A stretch of DNA of 64,000 nucleotides from JAJFKB01 sp965230515 (GCA_965230515.1 OZ246007.1:1984001-2048000); one strand, 5' to 3'; counted from the first letter of the stretch, positions 34,509 to 44,723 are shown. The notes: a model not told the origin generated them from the sequence alone. Translations and numbers: made by a program.

Positions 34509-35510
34509 ATGCGATACCAATACAATAACCCGGGATGTCTGGAAGACTACAAGGATACCTTTACCTCTCATGATCTGGACGAGGCAAGACATCAGATCAG
34601 CACTATCTTTAAGCCACATGAGCTGAATCTGCTCGGCAAACGCCAGGCGCTAGACGCAAAACTGGGCTGGACCGATTTTGGCAACACGACCTTTATCTAT
34701 CTGCATCACGGCGCGGACGTGAATATTTACCCGGAAAAGCTTGAACAGTTTTTCCTGCTACAGGTACCGATCAATGGACACGGTCAAGTCCGTGTAGATA
34801 GTTCAGTGATCGATATTTCCAAGGACATGGCCTACATCATGTCTCCCACCTTCGATGTGGAGATGAAGTTTTTTAAGAACTGTGAACATATCTGCCTTAA
34901 GGTGGGGCGGGAGAGGCTGGAAGGTTTTCTGGAACAACAACTCCAACGCTCGCTGAATGCGCCGCTGGAGTTTACGCCGCAATTGGCGCTAGCGGAGAGC
35001 AGCAACCGGGAACTGGTCAATCTGATCACCCATATTGCCAATCAACTTAATCTCAACAGCTCCAGTTTTCACCACCCCATGGTACGTCAACAGGCAGAAT
35101 CCCTGCTATTAAGTACCATGCTGATAGGCCTGGAACATAACTATCACGCCGAGCTGACTAATGAGGCCCAGGCGCCAAAACCTTACTATATCAAAAAGGC
35201 CCAGGCCTACATCGAGGCAAATATTCAAAACCCTATCACACCGGAAGATGTAGCCCGTGAGGCCTGTATCAGCCTGCGTTCCATCTATTCCGGTTTTCAA
35301 AGCTATCTGAACACCACCCCCATGGCTTATATCAAACATGCAAAATTGTGCCGAGTTCATGAGGAGTTGAAGCGTCTTGAACCCTATCAGGCGTCAGTCT
35401 CAGAAATTGCAATGAACTACGGTTTTTCCCATTTTGGAAATTTTGCAGCCAGCTATCGAAAGGCTTTTGGCGAACTACCCAGCGCCACACTGCGCAAGGT
35501 TCCCCTGTAG
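34509..35510 (+). CDS. AraC-family transcriptional regulator
   Basis: The 333-residue regulator has an N-terminal cupin-like sensor (AraC-binding-like; GADVNIYPEKLEQFFLLQVPINGHGQVRV) and a C-terminal double HTH (ITPEDVAREACISLRSIYSGFQSYLNTTPMAYIKHAKL and SVSEIAMNYGFSHFGNFAASYRKAFGELPS). The ATG at 34509 is chosen because AGGAG lies ten bases upstream; a TTG 12 codons earlier lacks support. It sits between the GMC pair and a TonB receptor on the same strand and probably activates one or both. Confidence 0.88.
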   Translation: MRYQYNNPGCLEDYKDTFTSHDLDEARHQISTIFKPHELNLLGKRQALDAKLGWTDFGNTTFIYLHHGADVNIYPEKLEQFFLLQVPINGHGQVRVDSSVIDISKDMAYIMSPTFDVEMKFFKNCEHICLKVGRERLEGFLEQQLQRSLNAPLEFTPQLALAESSNRELVNLITHIANQLNLNSSSFHHPMVRQQAESLLLSTMLIGLEHNYHAELTNEAQAPKPYYIKKAQAYIEANIQNPITPEDVAREACISLRSIYSGFQSYLNTTPMAYIKHAKLCRVHEELKRLEPYQASVSEIAMNYGFSHFGNFAASYRKAFGELPSATLRKVPL

Positions 35511-35895
35511 AACGCTTTTTTGCATACTATGGATGCCCATTGCGAGTTTTGGATAGCTCATCCCCCGATATCTTCATAGACTTTTCCCACCACAATAAAT
35601 CGCGCTCGTCTGTTTGGATATAGAGCCTTCTATAATTTTTGATTTTTCGTGAACGCAAGGAAGCGCCGCGTACAGAGCGGTCGCACACATGCAATTCACG
35701 AACATTGAAGAAAAAGTAGCTGATGCGGACTATCACAAAGAACCACCTTATTAGAGAAGTCTTTGATCTGGGACAAAGCTCCTACGAGCCCCCTCATAGA
35801 CCTACCCGCGCAAACCCGAAGAATAAGGCCGTTGCCTGTCCTGTGCGAGCACCGACAGAACCGGACGAGGGCCTCAAGATAACTACTAGGAGGGA
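35511..35895. other. Gene-free 385 bases before a TonB receptor gene
   Basis: No credible gene is seen. It holds an exact inverted repeat TTCGTGAA (35646-35653) / TTCACGAA (35695-35702) and a TATAAT at 35631-35636 without a clear -35. It probably contains the TonB gene promoter and operator. Confidence 0.5.
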
Positions 35896-38112
35896 ATGAT
35901 GTTGTACTTTAAGCATCCAAAGAAACTGATAGCCGCGCTCTCAGCGCTGGCTATTACCAGCCCCGTCACCTGCGCTGACGGATCGAGTAGCGGTTTTCTC
36001 GAAGAGATTACCGTCACAGCCAGAAAACGGGCAGAAAATTTACAGCAAACTCCCATCTCCATTTCCGCTTTTACCGCCAACGGGCTTGAGCAACGACAAG
36101 TCGATAATATCGCTCAGGTTGCCGGGTTTACGCCTAACCTAATTTTTGATACCGGATCGGCTATCTCTGGCACAAAATCATCCGCATCCATTTTTATTCG
36201 TGGTATCGGGCAAACGGACTTCACCCTGAACACCGATGCAGGGGTAGGCCTCTATCTCGACGGTGTTTATCTGTCACGGTCGATCGGCGCAGTGCTGGAT
36301 ATCGTCGACGTGGAACGCGTCGAAATTTTACGCGGGCCACAAGGTACGTTATTCGGGCGTAATACGATTGGCGGAGCAATCAGTTTAACTTCGAAAAAGC
36401 CAGAGGAAGCGTTTAATGGCCATGCCAGCGTGACCTTTGGCCGCTACGATCGTCTTGATTTCAAAGCGGGGGTGAACATCCCTCTAGGCAATACGCTCTA
36501 TTCGGCATTTTCAATTGCACGATTTGATCGTGAAGGACATATTGACCGGCCCCTGCTGGGTGATGAAACGGGAGAGGATGACTCATGGGCAGCACGAGCC
36601 GCCTTTCGATGGCTAGCGTCAGACACTCTGGAGTTTAATCTGAATATCGAAGCAACCCGTGAGCGAGAAACCTCCTGTTGCGGCGAATTGGTCGCTACCT
36701 ATCCTGCAGTACTTGCCGGGATCAACAATTTCGGGAGAACTCCCGACGACCCTTTGTTTTTTGATGACCGCCAGTTACCCTCTGGTGATTATGAGGACAA
36801 CTCCACTTTCGATGTGCCCTCCGACCTGGACCTTTGGGGCATAGGCCTTACTGCAGAATGGGCCGTCTCAGATAGTTTAAATTTCAAATCGATTACTGCA
36901 TTTCGAGACCTCGATAGCGTCAACGGCCGTGATGAAGACCACTCCCCAGTGCTGATCGGTCATACCTTTGATATTTTTGATCACGAACAGTTTAGCCAGG
37001 AGTTACAGCTACAGGGCGTGGCAATGGAAGACCGCTTAAAGTGGATAACCGGACTCTACTATTTTGCCGAAGAGGGCCTTAATGTTGATGATGTTAACTT
37101 TGGCGCGCTGGTCCATCTGACCAGTGGTGGAGAAGTGGATAATGAGAGCTTAGCCGCTTTTGCGCAGGCCAGCTATGACCTGACAGACCGGCTGAGCCTG
37201 ACCGCTGGCTTGCGTTGGACCAAAGATACTAAGCGATTCAAACCGGACTGCTGCCAGTATGTGATCAGCTCTGCACTTACCCCCTTTGGGCCCGGCACCC
37301 CGTTACTACCAAATGGCGAGCAGGAGGAAGATATCAAGGAGGTGTTGCCCATGATCAATATCTCCTATCAATGGAGCGAAGCATTGATGACTTACTTCTC
37401 CTATTCGGAAGGATTTAAAAGCGGGGGATTTACCCAGCGGGTATTTCCGCCCCGCTCGGATGTCCCATCATTCGACCCGGAGTTTGTCGAGGTTTACGAA
37501 CTCGGCTTTAAATGGACCGGATTCGACGGCCGGGTACGTTTGAACGGCGCTGCATTCTTTACCGACTACACCGATCTACAGGTTGCTGTATTCGACGGTA
37601 TCGCGCCGGTCACGCAAAATGCGGCTGCGGCTGAAATCGACGGGTTTGAACTCGAGCTGTTGGCTGTTCCCACGGAAAACCTTACCATTGAGTTTGGCAT
37701 AGGCTACCTGGATGCTGAATACACCGAAATCGATCCAGCGGCGACCGAAATCAGCCTCTCTAAAGCCTTGGTCAACACGCCCGAGCTGTCGGTCAATTTC
37801 AGCCTCTCCTATCTATTTGAGTTGAAGGATATTGGCACGATTGCTCCACGCATTGACTGGTTCTATAAAGATGATTACCACAACGATGCACTCAACACGG
37901 CGGCGCTGCATCAGGGAAGTTACGATTTGGTCAATGCCAGCATTACCTTTGAGGATCTGGCGGGTAACTGGCAGCTGACCCTGAGCGGCAAAAACCTGAG
38001 CAACGAGCGCTATATTCAGGCGGGCTTTGCCAGCGAGGATTTCCAAAGCATCGCTGAAGCCAACTTCGGACGCCCCAGAGAGTGGGCTTTAACCGTGAAA
38101 AGACAGTTCTAG
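35896..38112 (+). CDS. TonB-dependent outer-membrane receptor 1
   Basis: The 738-residue receptor has a signal peptide (IAALSALAITSPVTCA), TonB box EEITVTARKR near residue 37, and a plug domain (VDNIAQVAGFTPNL, VYLSRSIGAVLDIVDVERVEILRGPQGTLFGRNTIGGAIS). A 22-strand barrel ends in WALTVKRQF with the terminal Phe typical of outer-membrane proteins. It imports a scarce or bulky substrate using TonB energy. The second ATG (35899) is better spaced from AGGAGG than the first. It follows the GMC/AraC genes, so its ligand may be the GMC substrate. Confidence 0.93.
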   Translation: MMLYFKHPKKLIAALSALAITSPVTCADGSSSGFLEEITVTARKRAENLQQTPISISAFTANGLEQRQVDNIAQVAGFTPNLIFDTGSAISGTKSSASIFIRGIGQTDFTLNTDAGVGLYLDGVYLSRSIGAVLDIVDVERVEILRGPQGTLFGRNTIGGAISLTSKKPEEAFNGHASVTFGRYDRLDFKAGVNIPLGNTLYSAFSIARFDREGHIDRPLLGDETGEDDSWAARAAFRWLASDTLEFNLNIEATRERETSCCGELVATYPAVLAGINNFGRTPDDPLFFDDRQLPSGDYEDNSTFDVPSDLDLWGIGLTAEWAVSDSLNFKSITAFRDLDSVNGRDEDHSPVLIGHTFDIFDHEQFSQELQLQGVAMEDRLKWITGLYYFAEEGLNVDDVNFGALVHLTSGGEVDNESLAAFAQASYDLTDRLSLTAGLRWTKDTKRFKPDCCQYVISSALTPFGPGTPLLPNGEQEEDIKEVLPMINISYQWSEALMTYFSYSEGFKSGGFTQRVFPPRSDVPSFDPEFVEVYELGFKWTGFDGRVRLNGAAFFTDYTDLQVAVFDGIAPVTQNAAAAEIDGFELELLAVPTENLTIEFGIGYLDAEYTEIDPAATEISLSKALVNTPELSVNFSLSYLFELKDIGTIAPRIDWFYKDDYHNDALNTAALHQGSYDLVNASITFEDLAGNWQLTLSGKNLSNERYIQAGFASEDFQSIAEANFGRPREWALTVKRQF

Positions 38113-38132
38113 GGTAAATCCATCCACCCCTG

Positions 38133-38156
38133 GGCGCGAATAGGGAGATTCGCGCC
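38133..38156. terminator. Hairpin between convergent TonB and SDR genes
   Basis: GGCGCGAAT (38133-38141) and ATTCGCGCC (38148-38156) form a perfect nine-pair stem with loop AGGGAG. The plus-strand tail is ACTCTTT, a weak T-run. It lies between two convergent stops and may serve both. Confidence 0.6.
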
Positions 38157-38209
38157 ACTCTTTGCCGCTAAAATCTTTACCGGCTCACCTTAACCCACCC
38201 GGTCTTTGC

Positions 38210-39004
38210 TCAGCCATTCAGCTCCATGCCTCCATCTACCACCAGTTGAGTCCCGGTGACGTGTTTGGATTCATCGCAAGCCAGATACAGTACGGCATAG
38301 GCAATATCCTCCGGCTCCCCATATTCACCATAAGGGATACGTGACAGGAACTGCTGCTCTGCCTGCTCAGCGCTGACACCCGTCAACCTGACCGTTTCGT
38401 TAATCAGATTCTCATGCATGGCTGTTTTTATCTGCCCGGGATGCACGCTGTTACAACGAATTCGGGAGCCGGTGGTCGCGCAATGCGAGGCAACCGATTT
38501 GGTGTACTGCCGGACCGCTGCCTTGCTGGCACCATACGCCGCGATGAATGGCGTCGCCACCAAAGCAGCAATGGAGGATAGATTGATAATCGAACCACCA
38601 CCCGCTTCACGCATCAACGGAATGCCGTGTTTACACCCCAAAAAGACGCTTTGACTGTTTATTACCTGCAGTTTTTGCCAATCCTCCAGCGATGTTGTCT
38701 CAGGATCAGCGTTTTCGACCGGCCCGCTGATTCCGGCATTGTTCACCAGAATATCGAGCCGTCCGTAATCACTTTTTATCGCCGACATCAGATTCTGCCA
38801 TTGCTCCTCAGAGGAGACGTCCTGTGGCATAAAAACGGCACCTATCGTTTCTGCCACAGCTCTCCCCTGCTGTTCCTGTATATCGGTGATGATCGTCTTC
38901 GCACCCTCTCTGACCAGCAAGGCGGCAATGGCTCGTCCAAGCCCATTGGCACCGCCGGTGACCAGCGCTACCTTCCCTTCGACTCGACCTTCATGTGTAG
39001 TCAC
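38210..39004 (-). CDS. SDR family oxidoreductase (last gene of TPP operon)
   Basis: The 264-residue short-chain dehydrogenase has TGGANGLG (16-23), NNAG (88-91) and catalytic S144, Y157, K161 in YGASK. The C-terminal GTQLVVDGGMELNG is the classical ending. The cofactor is probably NAD (Asp41 after the second strand: TIITDIQ). It lies 24 bases behind the TPP-enzyme gene and is likely cotranscribed with it. It has strong similarity in design to the SDR at the head of the same operon, so the two may perform successive or stereo-distinct oxidations. Confidence 0.88.
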   Translation of the reverse strand: MTTHEGRVEGKVALVTGGANGLGRAIAALLVREGAKTIITDIQEQQGRAVAETIGAVFMPQDVSSEEQWQNLMSAIKSDYGRLDILVNNAGISGPVENADPETTSLEDWQKLQVINSQSVFLGCKHGIPLMREAGGGSIINLSSIAALVATPFIAAYGASKAAVRQYTKSVASHCATTGSRIRCNSVHPGQIKTAMHENLINETVRLTGVSAEQAEQQFLSRIPYGEYGEPEDIAYAVLYLACDESKHVTGTQLVVDGGMELNG

Positions 39005-39028
39005 TCAATTAGCTCCCTTTATTCGTGA

Positions 39029-40774
39029 TCAGGCAACAGCCTGTATTTTGGCTTGCGGTATTTCGGGAAACTGAAAACCGTCCAGAATGATATTGGGCCA
39101 CAGGAAGTCCATCGGGTGCGGGGTGTAATCTACCCCGATATTAATCACCGCAGGTTTGCCCGACTCCATGGCACGCTGTAACGCATCGGGTAGCGCATCC
39201 AGTTCAACCACATCTTCAGCATGACAACCAAAGCCCCGGGCAATGGTGGCAAAATCCACTTTCGACAACCTGGTGCCAAACTCAGGATTATCGAGAATCT
39301 CCCCAAAGGGTTTGTACATCCCCCAGTAGCTGTCATTAAAGACAATGGTGATCACGTTCAATCCGTAGCGGGCCGCGGTTTCCAGCTCCTGAACGGTCAT
39401 CCCCATGGCACCATCGCCGGTGATACAAAATACTGGTCGATCAGGATGAGCCAGTTTTGCCGCATTGGCATAAGGCAACCCGAACCCCAGATGTCCCATA
39501 CCCGGCACAAACAGCGAGCGTTCGGGACTGTCGACCTGGATATGGGACAAAGTCCACATCATCGCCTGACCTCCATCATGAGCGACAATTGCATCCTTGG
39601 GCAACCATTCGCTGATCGCACTAGCCACCGCCGATTCATTCAGCAGGCCGGAACCGCCGACCACTTTGGCCTCCTTTGCCGTTTCCCGATACAGTTCACG
39701 TCCCTGATCTCTTTTCTCCAGCACCGCCTGTTTCCACTGTTGATCCTGACTAAAGGTTGGTTCCCTACCCAGCAGCTCAACGAGCGACTCCAGCGTTGCT
39801 TTAGCATCCCCCACCAGGCCAATTTCGACCGGCGCTGCCTTGCCAATCGATTCGGCATGAATATCAATCTGAATGATTTTTTGATCTTTAGGCTTGGGAT
39901 AATGCGGTGGCTTGTGAATCGGTGTAAAGGTGGAGAACTTGCAGCCAACCGCCAACACCAGGTCCGCTTCCTGGGCCACATCAATCGCAACCTGCCCCGA
40001 TACCAGTCCGGCAGATCCTATATGGTTGGCCGCGTCCGGGTGAACCACGCCCCGTCCATTGGCCGTTGCCATGGTCAACATATCGGTCAGTTCCGCCAGC
40101 TGCCGGAATGCAGCCACCCCACCGGAACGGGCGATACCGCCACCTGCTACCAACAGCGGTTTCTGCGCGGCTTTGAGTGCAGCCACCACACTCGCCAACT
40201 CTTCAGATCCGGGTACCGGCCGCTGCAGCCGAAAAGGTGGAATGGTATCCAGATCATAGCTGCAAAGCTGAGTCCCCACATCACAGGGAATATCCAGATG
40301 CACCGGTCCCGGACGTCCACTGCGAGCGATATGCACTGCCCTTTCAATCAGTTCAGGGGCTCGCTCGGCATGGTGGATGGAAGCGTTCCATTTGGTGATG
40401 GACTTAAAGAGTCCCAACTGATCCGCCGATTGCAGCTGGTCAATACTGGGATCAATAGTGCGCGCCTGATTTTGGCCGGTAATCACCAGCATCGGTATAT
40501 TGTCCGCGAAAGCCGCCGCGACGCCGGGAACAATATTGGTGGCGCCCGGCCCGACCGTTGCAAAACAGACACCCATGGTATCGGTCACACGGGAGATGGA
40601 CGCCGCCATATGTCCGGCCGCCTCCTCGTGACGCGTGGTGACATAGGTCAGTTCCGGATCGCGCGATGCACCATCCATTATCAGGCCGATCTGTGCCGCA
40701 GGGAGGCCGCAAATATATTTAACGCCATGTTTTTTAAGTATTGCAAGCACCATGTCGCTGACTGTACATTCCAT
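39029..40774 (-). CDS. Thiamine-diphosphate enzyme, acetolactate synthase-like
   Basis: The 581-residue protein has all three ThDP-enzyme domains. The N-terminal pyrimidine-binding domain has catalytic Glu50 in TTRHEEAAGHMA. The central domain contains PLLVAGGGIARSGG. The C-terminal pyrophosphate domain has metal motif GDGAMG (453-458) and Asn480. It cleaves or forms C-C bonds next to a carbonyl. It is not ilvB (no regulatory subunit gene nearby, and it sits in a catabolic setting). A benzoylformate-decarboxylase, 2-hydroxyacyl-CoA-lyase or carboligase activity is possible; I cannot choose between them. Confidence 0.85.
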   Translation of the reverse strand: MECTVSDMVLAILKKHGVKYICGLPAAQIGLIMDGASRDPELTYVTTRHEEAAGHMAASISRVTDTMGVCFATVGPGATNIVPGVAAAFADNIPMLVITGQNQARTIDPSIDQLQSADQLGLFKSITKWNASIHHAERAPELIERAVHIARSGRPGPVHLDIPCDVGTQLCSYDLDTIPPFRLQRPVPGSEELASVVAALKAAQKPLLVAGGGIARSGGVAAFRQLAELTDMLTMATANGRGVVHPDAANHIGSAGLVSGQVAIDVAQEADLVLAVGCKFSTFTPIHKPPHYPKPKDQKIIQIDIHAESIGKAAPVEIGLVGDAKATLESLVELLGREPTFSQDQQWKQAVLEKRDQGRELYRETAKEAKVVGGSGLLNESAVASAISEWLPKDAIVAHDGGQAMMWTLSHIQVDSPERSLFVPGMGHLGFGLPYANAAKLAHPDRPVFCITGDGAMGMTVQELETAARYGLNVITIVFNDSYWGMYKPFGEILDNPEFGTRLSKVDFATIARGFGCHAEDVVELDALPDALQRAMESGKPAVINIGVDYTPHPMDFLWPNIILDGFQFPEIPQAKIQAVA

Positions 40775-40844
40775 CTCTATACCTCTTTATCAATGATTAA
40801 CCACCACACTGCGCATCACGCAGGTATGGATTATTTGTGTCTGT

Positions 40845-41375
40845 TTATTGAGGCCCGATAATGCGGATCGGGTCTGATCCATCCCATTCCCAGTGGGCAT
40901 TTTCCATGTTAAGAAATAGTTCTCTCACCTCGGGAGTCACCTCGATCAGTTCTACCATGCCCCCCAATGCGGCCAACGTATCCAGATAGGCAAAACGGGC
41001 GCCCACCGAGACTTTACCGCTGAAGGCCAGTTCATGATCCTGCCGCTGATATCGCGACACATCATCGTCAAAATCTTCCGAGAACAACCCCCAATGATGA
41101 AATCCGGGGCCGCTTCTGTTTAACAACTCCCGGTAGACCGAAGGTGAATCACAGTTCTGCTGAATCAGCTCAATACACACGTCGCCGGAAAATCCCAGCG
41201 CGATATCGATATCCAGCTCTGAAGATTGGCCGCGATAACGCAGATTTTCCGTAGCCAGGCTTTTCAGGACGAAAAAGGGCCCGACCTTGATTTTTTGCAG
41301 CCAATTCTGCAGCGCTGTATCCATATCTTCGACCACGTAGGCCATCTGCATCACCGTTCTTTCCGGTTGAGTCAT
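40845..41375 (-). CDS. VOC (glyoxalase/epimerase-like) family protein
   Basis: The 176-residue protein has two beta-alpha-beta-beta-beta repeats: MQMAYVVEDMDTALQNWLQKIKVGPFF starts the first, and FHHWGLFSEDFDDDVSRYQRQ the second. IELIQQ and MVELIEVTP carry the metal-ligand glutamates. It resembles the Glyoxalase_4/methylmalonyl-CoA epimerase group. It may isomerise or open an intermediate of the SDR/TPP pathway. It is 20 bases downstream of the SDR gene on the same strand. Confidence 0.82.
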   Translation of the reverse strand: MTQPERTVMQMAYVVEDMDTALQNWLQKIKVGPFFVLKSLATENLRYRGQSSELDIDIALGFSGDVCIELIQQNCDSPSVYRELLNRSGPGFHHWGLFSEDFDDDVSRYQRQDHELAFSGKVSVGARFAYLDTLAALGGMVELIEVTPEVRELFLNMENAHWEWDGSDPIRIIGPQ

Positions 41376-41395
41376 GCTGTTATCCTCTTCAATAA

Positions 41396-42187
41396 TTATT
41401 CACTTGCTGAGTGACAGGCGGGCATTCCTGCGGTAGTGCCACCATCGACCAGAAAGGTGGTTCCGGTGATCATGGCCGCCTCGTCACTGGCCAAAAACAA
41501 AATTGAGTTAGCAATATCCCGTGCGGTCGCCAGCCGTTTTAACGGCACGTTCTGCAACATGGCAGCAACCATCTGTTCTCGACTGCCGATCATCTCTGCC
41601 ACCGGGTCCAGCATTTCGGTATCCACATAGGTGGGATGAATGGCGTTACAGCGGATTCCGTAACCCAGCTCCGCGCAATCCAGCGCAATCGCTTTGGTCA
41701 TGACGGTCACCCCCCCTTTGGTGGCGCAGTACGCCGCCAGATCAGAGGTGCCGAGCAGACCGCCCACAGACGACATATTGATTATCGAGCCACCGCCATC
41801 GGACTGCTTGATCGCCCTGATACCGTGTTTACACCCCAGCATCGTCCCGGTCAGGTTGACGGCGATGATCTGATTCCAGGCTTCCAGCTCGATATCTTCA
41901 GCATGGCAACTGAAGCCAATCCCCGCACAGTTAACCAGAATATCCAGTCGACCAAACAGATTGAGTGCACTTTGCATCGCCGCCTGCCAGTTCAGTTCTC
42001 TGCTGACATCCAAAGATTGAAACCGGGCAGCCTCTCCAATCTGCTCCACGGTCTCTGCACCTCCCGGTTCATTGATATCCGCAACCAGCACCCGCGCACC
42101 CTCTTCAGCCAGCCGAACACTGGCCGCACGACCGATACCCGATGCTGCGCCACTTACCAGTGCGACTTTACCCTCAAGCCTGTTCAT
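41396..42187 (-). CDS. SDR family oxidoreductase (first gene of TPP operon)
   Basis: The 263-residue short-chain dehydrogenase has SGAASGIG (12-19), NCAG and catalytic S140, Y153, K157 in YCATKGG. GTTFLVDGGTTAG is at the end. The ATG at 42187 is chosen because AAGGAA lies seven bases upstream; two in-frame starts further up are badly placed. It heads the SDR-VOC-TPP-SDR operon. Confidence 0.88.
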   Translation of the reverse strand: MNRLEGKVALVSGAASGIGRAASVRLAEEGARVLVADINEPGGAETVEQIGEAARFQSLDVSRELNWQAAMQSALNLFGRLDILVNCAGIGFSCHAEDIELEAWNQIIAVNLTGTMLGCKHGIRAIKQSDGGGSIINMSSVGGLLGTSDLAAYCATKGGVTVMTKAIALDCAELGYGIRCNAIHPTYVDTEMLDPVAEMIGSREQMVAAMLQNVPLKRLATARDIANSILFLASDEAAMITGTTFLVDGGTTAGMPACHSASE

Positions 42188-42304
42188 AGGCATTTCCTTC
42201 TTTAAAGATTGGAGAGATCTAGTGGCTCCCTGCGCCATCCGGTTGCCCCAAGGGATTTATCAAGAACCGGTATTGGCGGCAGGGACCACTAGCAGGCTAA
42301 ACGA

Positions 42305-44542
42305 TTAGAAGTTGTAACGTGCTTCCACACCCACCCAGCGCGGTACGCCGAGGTTTTGCTCCGTAAAACCATTGGACGCAATATCAAAGGCGTAGGCCAT
42401 ATACTCTTTGTCAAACATGTTCTTGGCAAACAGCGCTATCTGGTATTTTTCACTGGCTCCGGTATAGGTCACTCGGCCGTTGAATACTGTATAACTGGGA
42501 ATATCGGTATTCGGCGCGTTGGTCAATTGGGAGTAGTAACCACTGTTGTAGTAACCTGTGATCTGTACGGATATCAAGCCTTCACCCAGATTGAAATCCT
42601 GCACAATCGATCCGCTCAGGGTAAACGAAGGCGACTGAGGAGCTTCTCGATCAACGGAGATTGGATTGAGCGGATCAGTACCAATCAGCACATCCTCTAC
42701 ATCCGTGTCCAGAAACGCCGCACTCAACATCAACGTAGTATTGTCCCAAGGTCGCACCAGCAGTTCGGTATCCAGGCCGCTGATGGTGGCATCCGTATTA
42801 AACAGCGTGAAGTTGATGCCACGCTGGTCAAACGCCTGATAATCCTTGTAGTCGTAGTAGTAGGTACTGACATTCCAGCGCGCGCGCCCATCCCAGAAAT
42901 CCAGCTTGCTACCTATCTCATAGGCGTAGATATCTTCACCATCAAAACGGACCCCGGCAAAGGGGGCGTGTCCGGCAAACCCGGCATTATAATTAAATGC
43001 CTTGTATCCCTTATTGATACTGGCGTAGATCAGCCAGTCATCACTTATTTTATAGTCCAGTTGAAGCCTTGCGAAAATACCATCCTCATCATAACTGTCG
43101 CTGACTCCGCCGCTGGCCAACGACGCCTCAACCAGACTTCCCGGAGGGACACCCAAAGGCGCAATGCCCGGAATCGACATACCCCCTGCAATAAATCGGG
43201 GTACCGCAAGATACTGATAATCTTTCTCGTCATAGGTCCAGCGCAATCCCGCCGTCAGCACTAACTGCTCGGAAAGGTCCCTTTCAATCTGCCCAAAAAT
43301 CGAGTAAGAGGTGGTTTCAACGGACCATAAGGCTTCCTGTCCTAATTCCAGAACGCTGGGGTCCAGAGCCGGAGGTGGCACCACCCGCAAATCCTGGCTG
43401 TAGTCACCATCAATATTCAGATAATAGATACCCGCTGTCCAGCGCGTTGCCCCTTCCACCTGCTCAATGCGCAGTTCCTGGCTGAACGTATCGCTGTCGC
43501 CAGTTTGCCCAAACTCTGTGAACGGGAAGGGGCTCAGATCATTATCTTCCAGATAACTGACTTCGACACTGCTGAAATTGCTCAGTGAAACCAGGTTAAA
43601 TGATGTCAAATCCAGGGCCACTCTGAGCGTAATGTTATGAAACTCCCGGTCAAGGAATCCGGGTTGATCATAGGCACCGCTGTATTTATCACCGTCGGCA
43701 TCGACGTAGCCGGTTAACAGGTTGCTGGTCGAGCCCACATTGAAACCGAGACCGGTTACCGGATCCACGGCCGCTGCCTGGGAATACGCAGCCCCGACAT
43801 TATCAATGTCCATGTCGTAAAAATCTGCGGAAAACAACACATCCAGATTTTCGCTGGGGGTGAACTGCAGATGCAATCGGCCCGCCTTCACATCATCCTC
43901 GATCTGATCGGGACCAATTTCATTATCGATAAAGCCATCGGCCTTGTTGCGATAAAAGGCCAGTCTGGCTTTAAACTGCTCACTCAGTGAGCCGCTAACC
44001 GCACCCTGAAAGCCCCAGGAATCGTAACTGCCGGCGGACAGTTTCAGATAGCCTTCCAGCTCTTCGGTGGGTTTGTTGGTAATCAAGTGGACCAGCCCAC
44101 CGGTCGCATTTCGCCCGAACAGGGTCCCCTGTGGGCCACGTAACACTTCAGCCCGCTCCATATCAAACAATTTTACCGAATTGGTTGATATGGAAGACTG
44201 GTAGACCTCATCCACGTAGAGCGCGTTGGGTGATTCGATATGGCCGGCAAAATCGTTCTGCGCCACGCCCCGAATAGAAACCAGCCCTACCAATGGGCTG
44301 CCGCCACCGTTTTGAAACATCAACCCGGGCGTAACCAGCGTCAGTAAATCCGTATCCGTTATATTAAGTTGTTCTAATGACTCCCCGGAAATCGCAGTCA
44401 CCGATATGCCGGTATCCTGGGAACTCACTTCTCGCCGCGTTGCCGTTACCAGAACCTCTTCCAGCGGCGCGGCCATGGTTTCGGTAACACCGACGGAGAG
44501 TATCACGCCTGCGATAATCCATAGTTTACCCCTCATGCTCAT
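42305..44542 (-). CDS. TonB-dependent outer-membrane receptor 2
   Basis: The 745-residue receptor has a signal peptide, TonB box EEVLVTATRRE, a plug domain with ISVTAISGESLEQLNITDTDLLTLVTPGLMF, SIRGVAQNDFAGHIESPNALYVDEVY and EVLRGPQGTLFGRNATGGLV, and a barrel ending VGVEARYNF. The plug signature differs from receptor 1 but is close to receptor 3. It lies 117 bases upstream of the SDR-VOC-TPP-SDR operon on the same strand and probably imports its substrate. It is divergent from the LuxR-type regulator. Confidence 0.93.
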   Translation of the reverse strand: MSMRGKLWIIAGVILSVGVTETMAAPLEEVLVTATRREVSSQDTGISVTAISGESLEQLNITDTDLLTLVTPGLMFQNGGGSPLVGLVSIRGVAQNDFAGHIESPNALYVDEVYQSSISTNSVKLFDMERAEVLRGPQGTLFGRNATGGLVHLITNKPTEELEGYLKLSAGSYDSWGFQGAVSGSLSEQFKARLAFYRNKADGFIDNEIGPDQIEDDVKAGRLHLQFTPSENLDVLFSADFYDMDIDNVGAAYSQAAAVDPVTGLGFNVGSTSNLLTGYVDADGDKYSGAYDQPGFLDREFHNITLRVALDLTSFNLVSLSNFSSVEVSYLEDNDLSPFPFTEFGQTGDSDTFSQELRIEQVEGATRWTAGIYYLNIDGDYSQDLRVVPPPALDPSVLELGQEALWSVETTSYSIFGQIERDLSEQLVLTAGLRWTYDEKDYQYLAVPRFIAGGMSIPGIAPLGVPPGSLVEASLASGGVSDSYDEDGIFARLQLDYKISDDWLIYASINKGYKAFNYNAGFAGHAPFAGVRFDGEDIYAYEIGSKLDFWDGRARWNVSTYYYDYKDYQAFDQRGINFTLFNTDATISGLDTELLVRPWDNTTLMLSAAFLDTDVEDVLIGTDPLNPISVDREAPQSPSFTLSGSIVQDFNLGEGLISVQITGYYNSGYYSQLTNAPNTDIPSYTVFNGRVTYTGASEKYQIALFAKNMFDKEYMAYAFDIASNGFTEQNLGVPRWVGVEARYNF

Positions 44543-44723
44543 ATCCTCCCAACTTTCTCATTATCAATAGTTCCGACAGTTCTCAATGGCTCCACACCAA
44601 ACTCGACACACGGCCAATTGCTGACATCGGACCAAAACTAGACTACCAACGGGCGTAAAAAACTTAATAGCAAGAATTACTCAATTGATCTGATGAACCG
44701 AGCAGTGCTTTTCAAAGCAACCG

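Noticed and set aside
35527..35736. A 69-codon minus-strand frame in the gap before TonB receptor 1
   Set aside because: It has no ribosome site, no domain and unusual composition; it lies in a likely promoter region.
39029..40774. Annotation of the TPP enzyme as ilvB/acetolactate synthase
   Set aside because: There is no regulatory-subunit gene and no branched-chain amino acid genes nearby; the setting is a TonB-linked catabolic operon.
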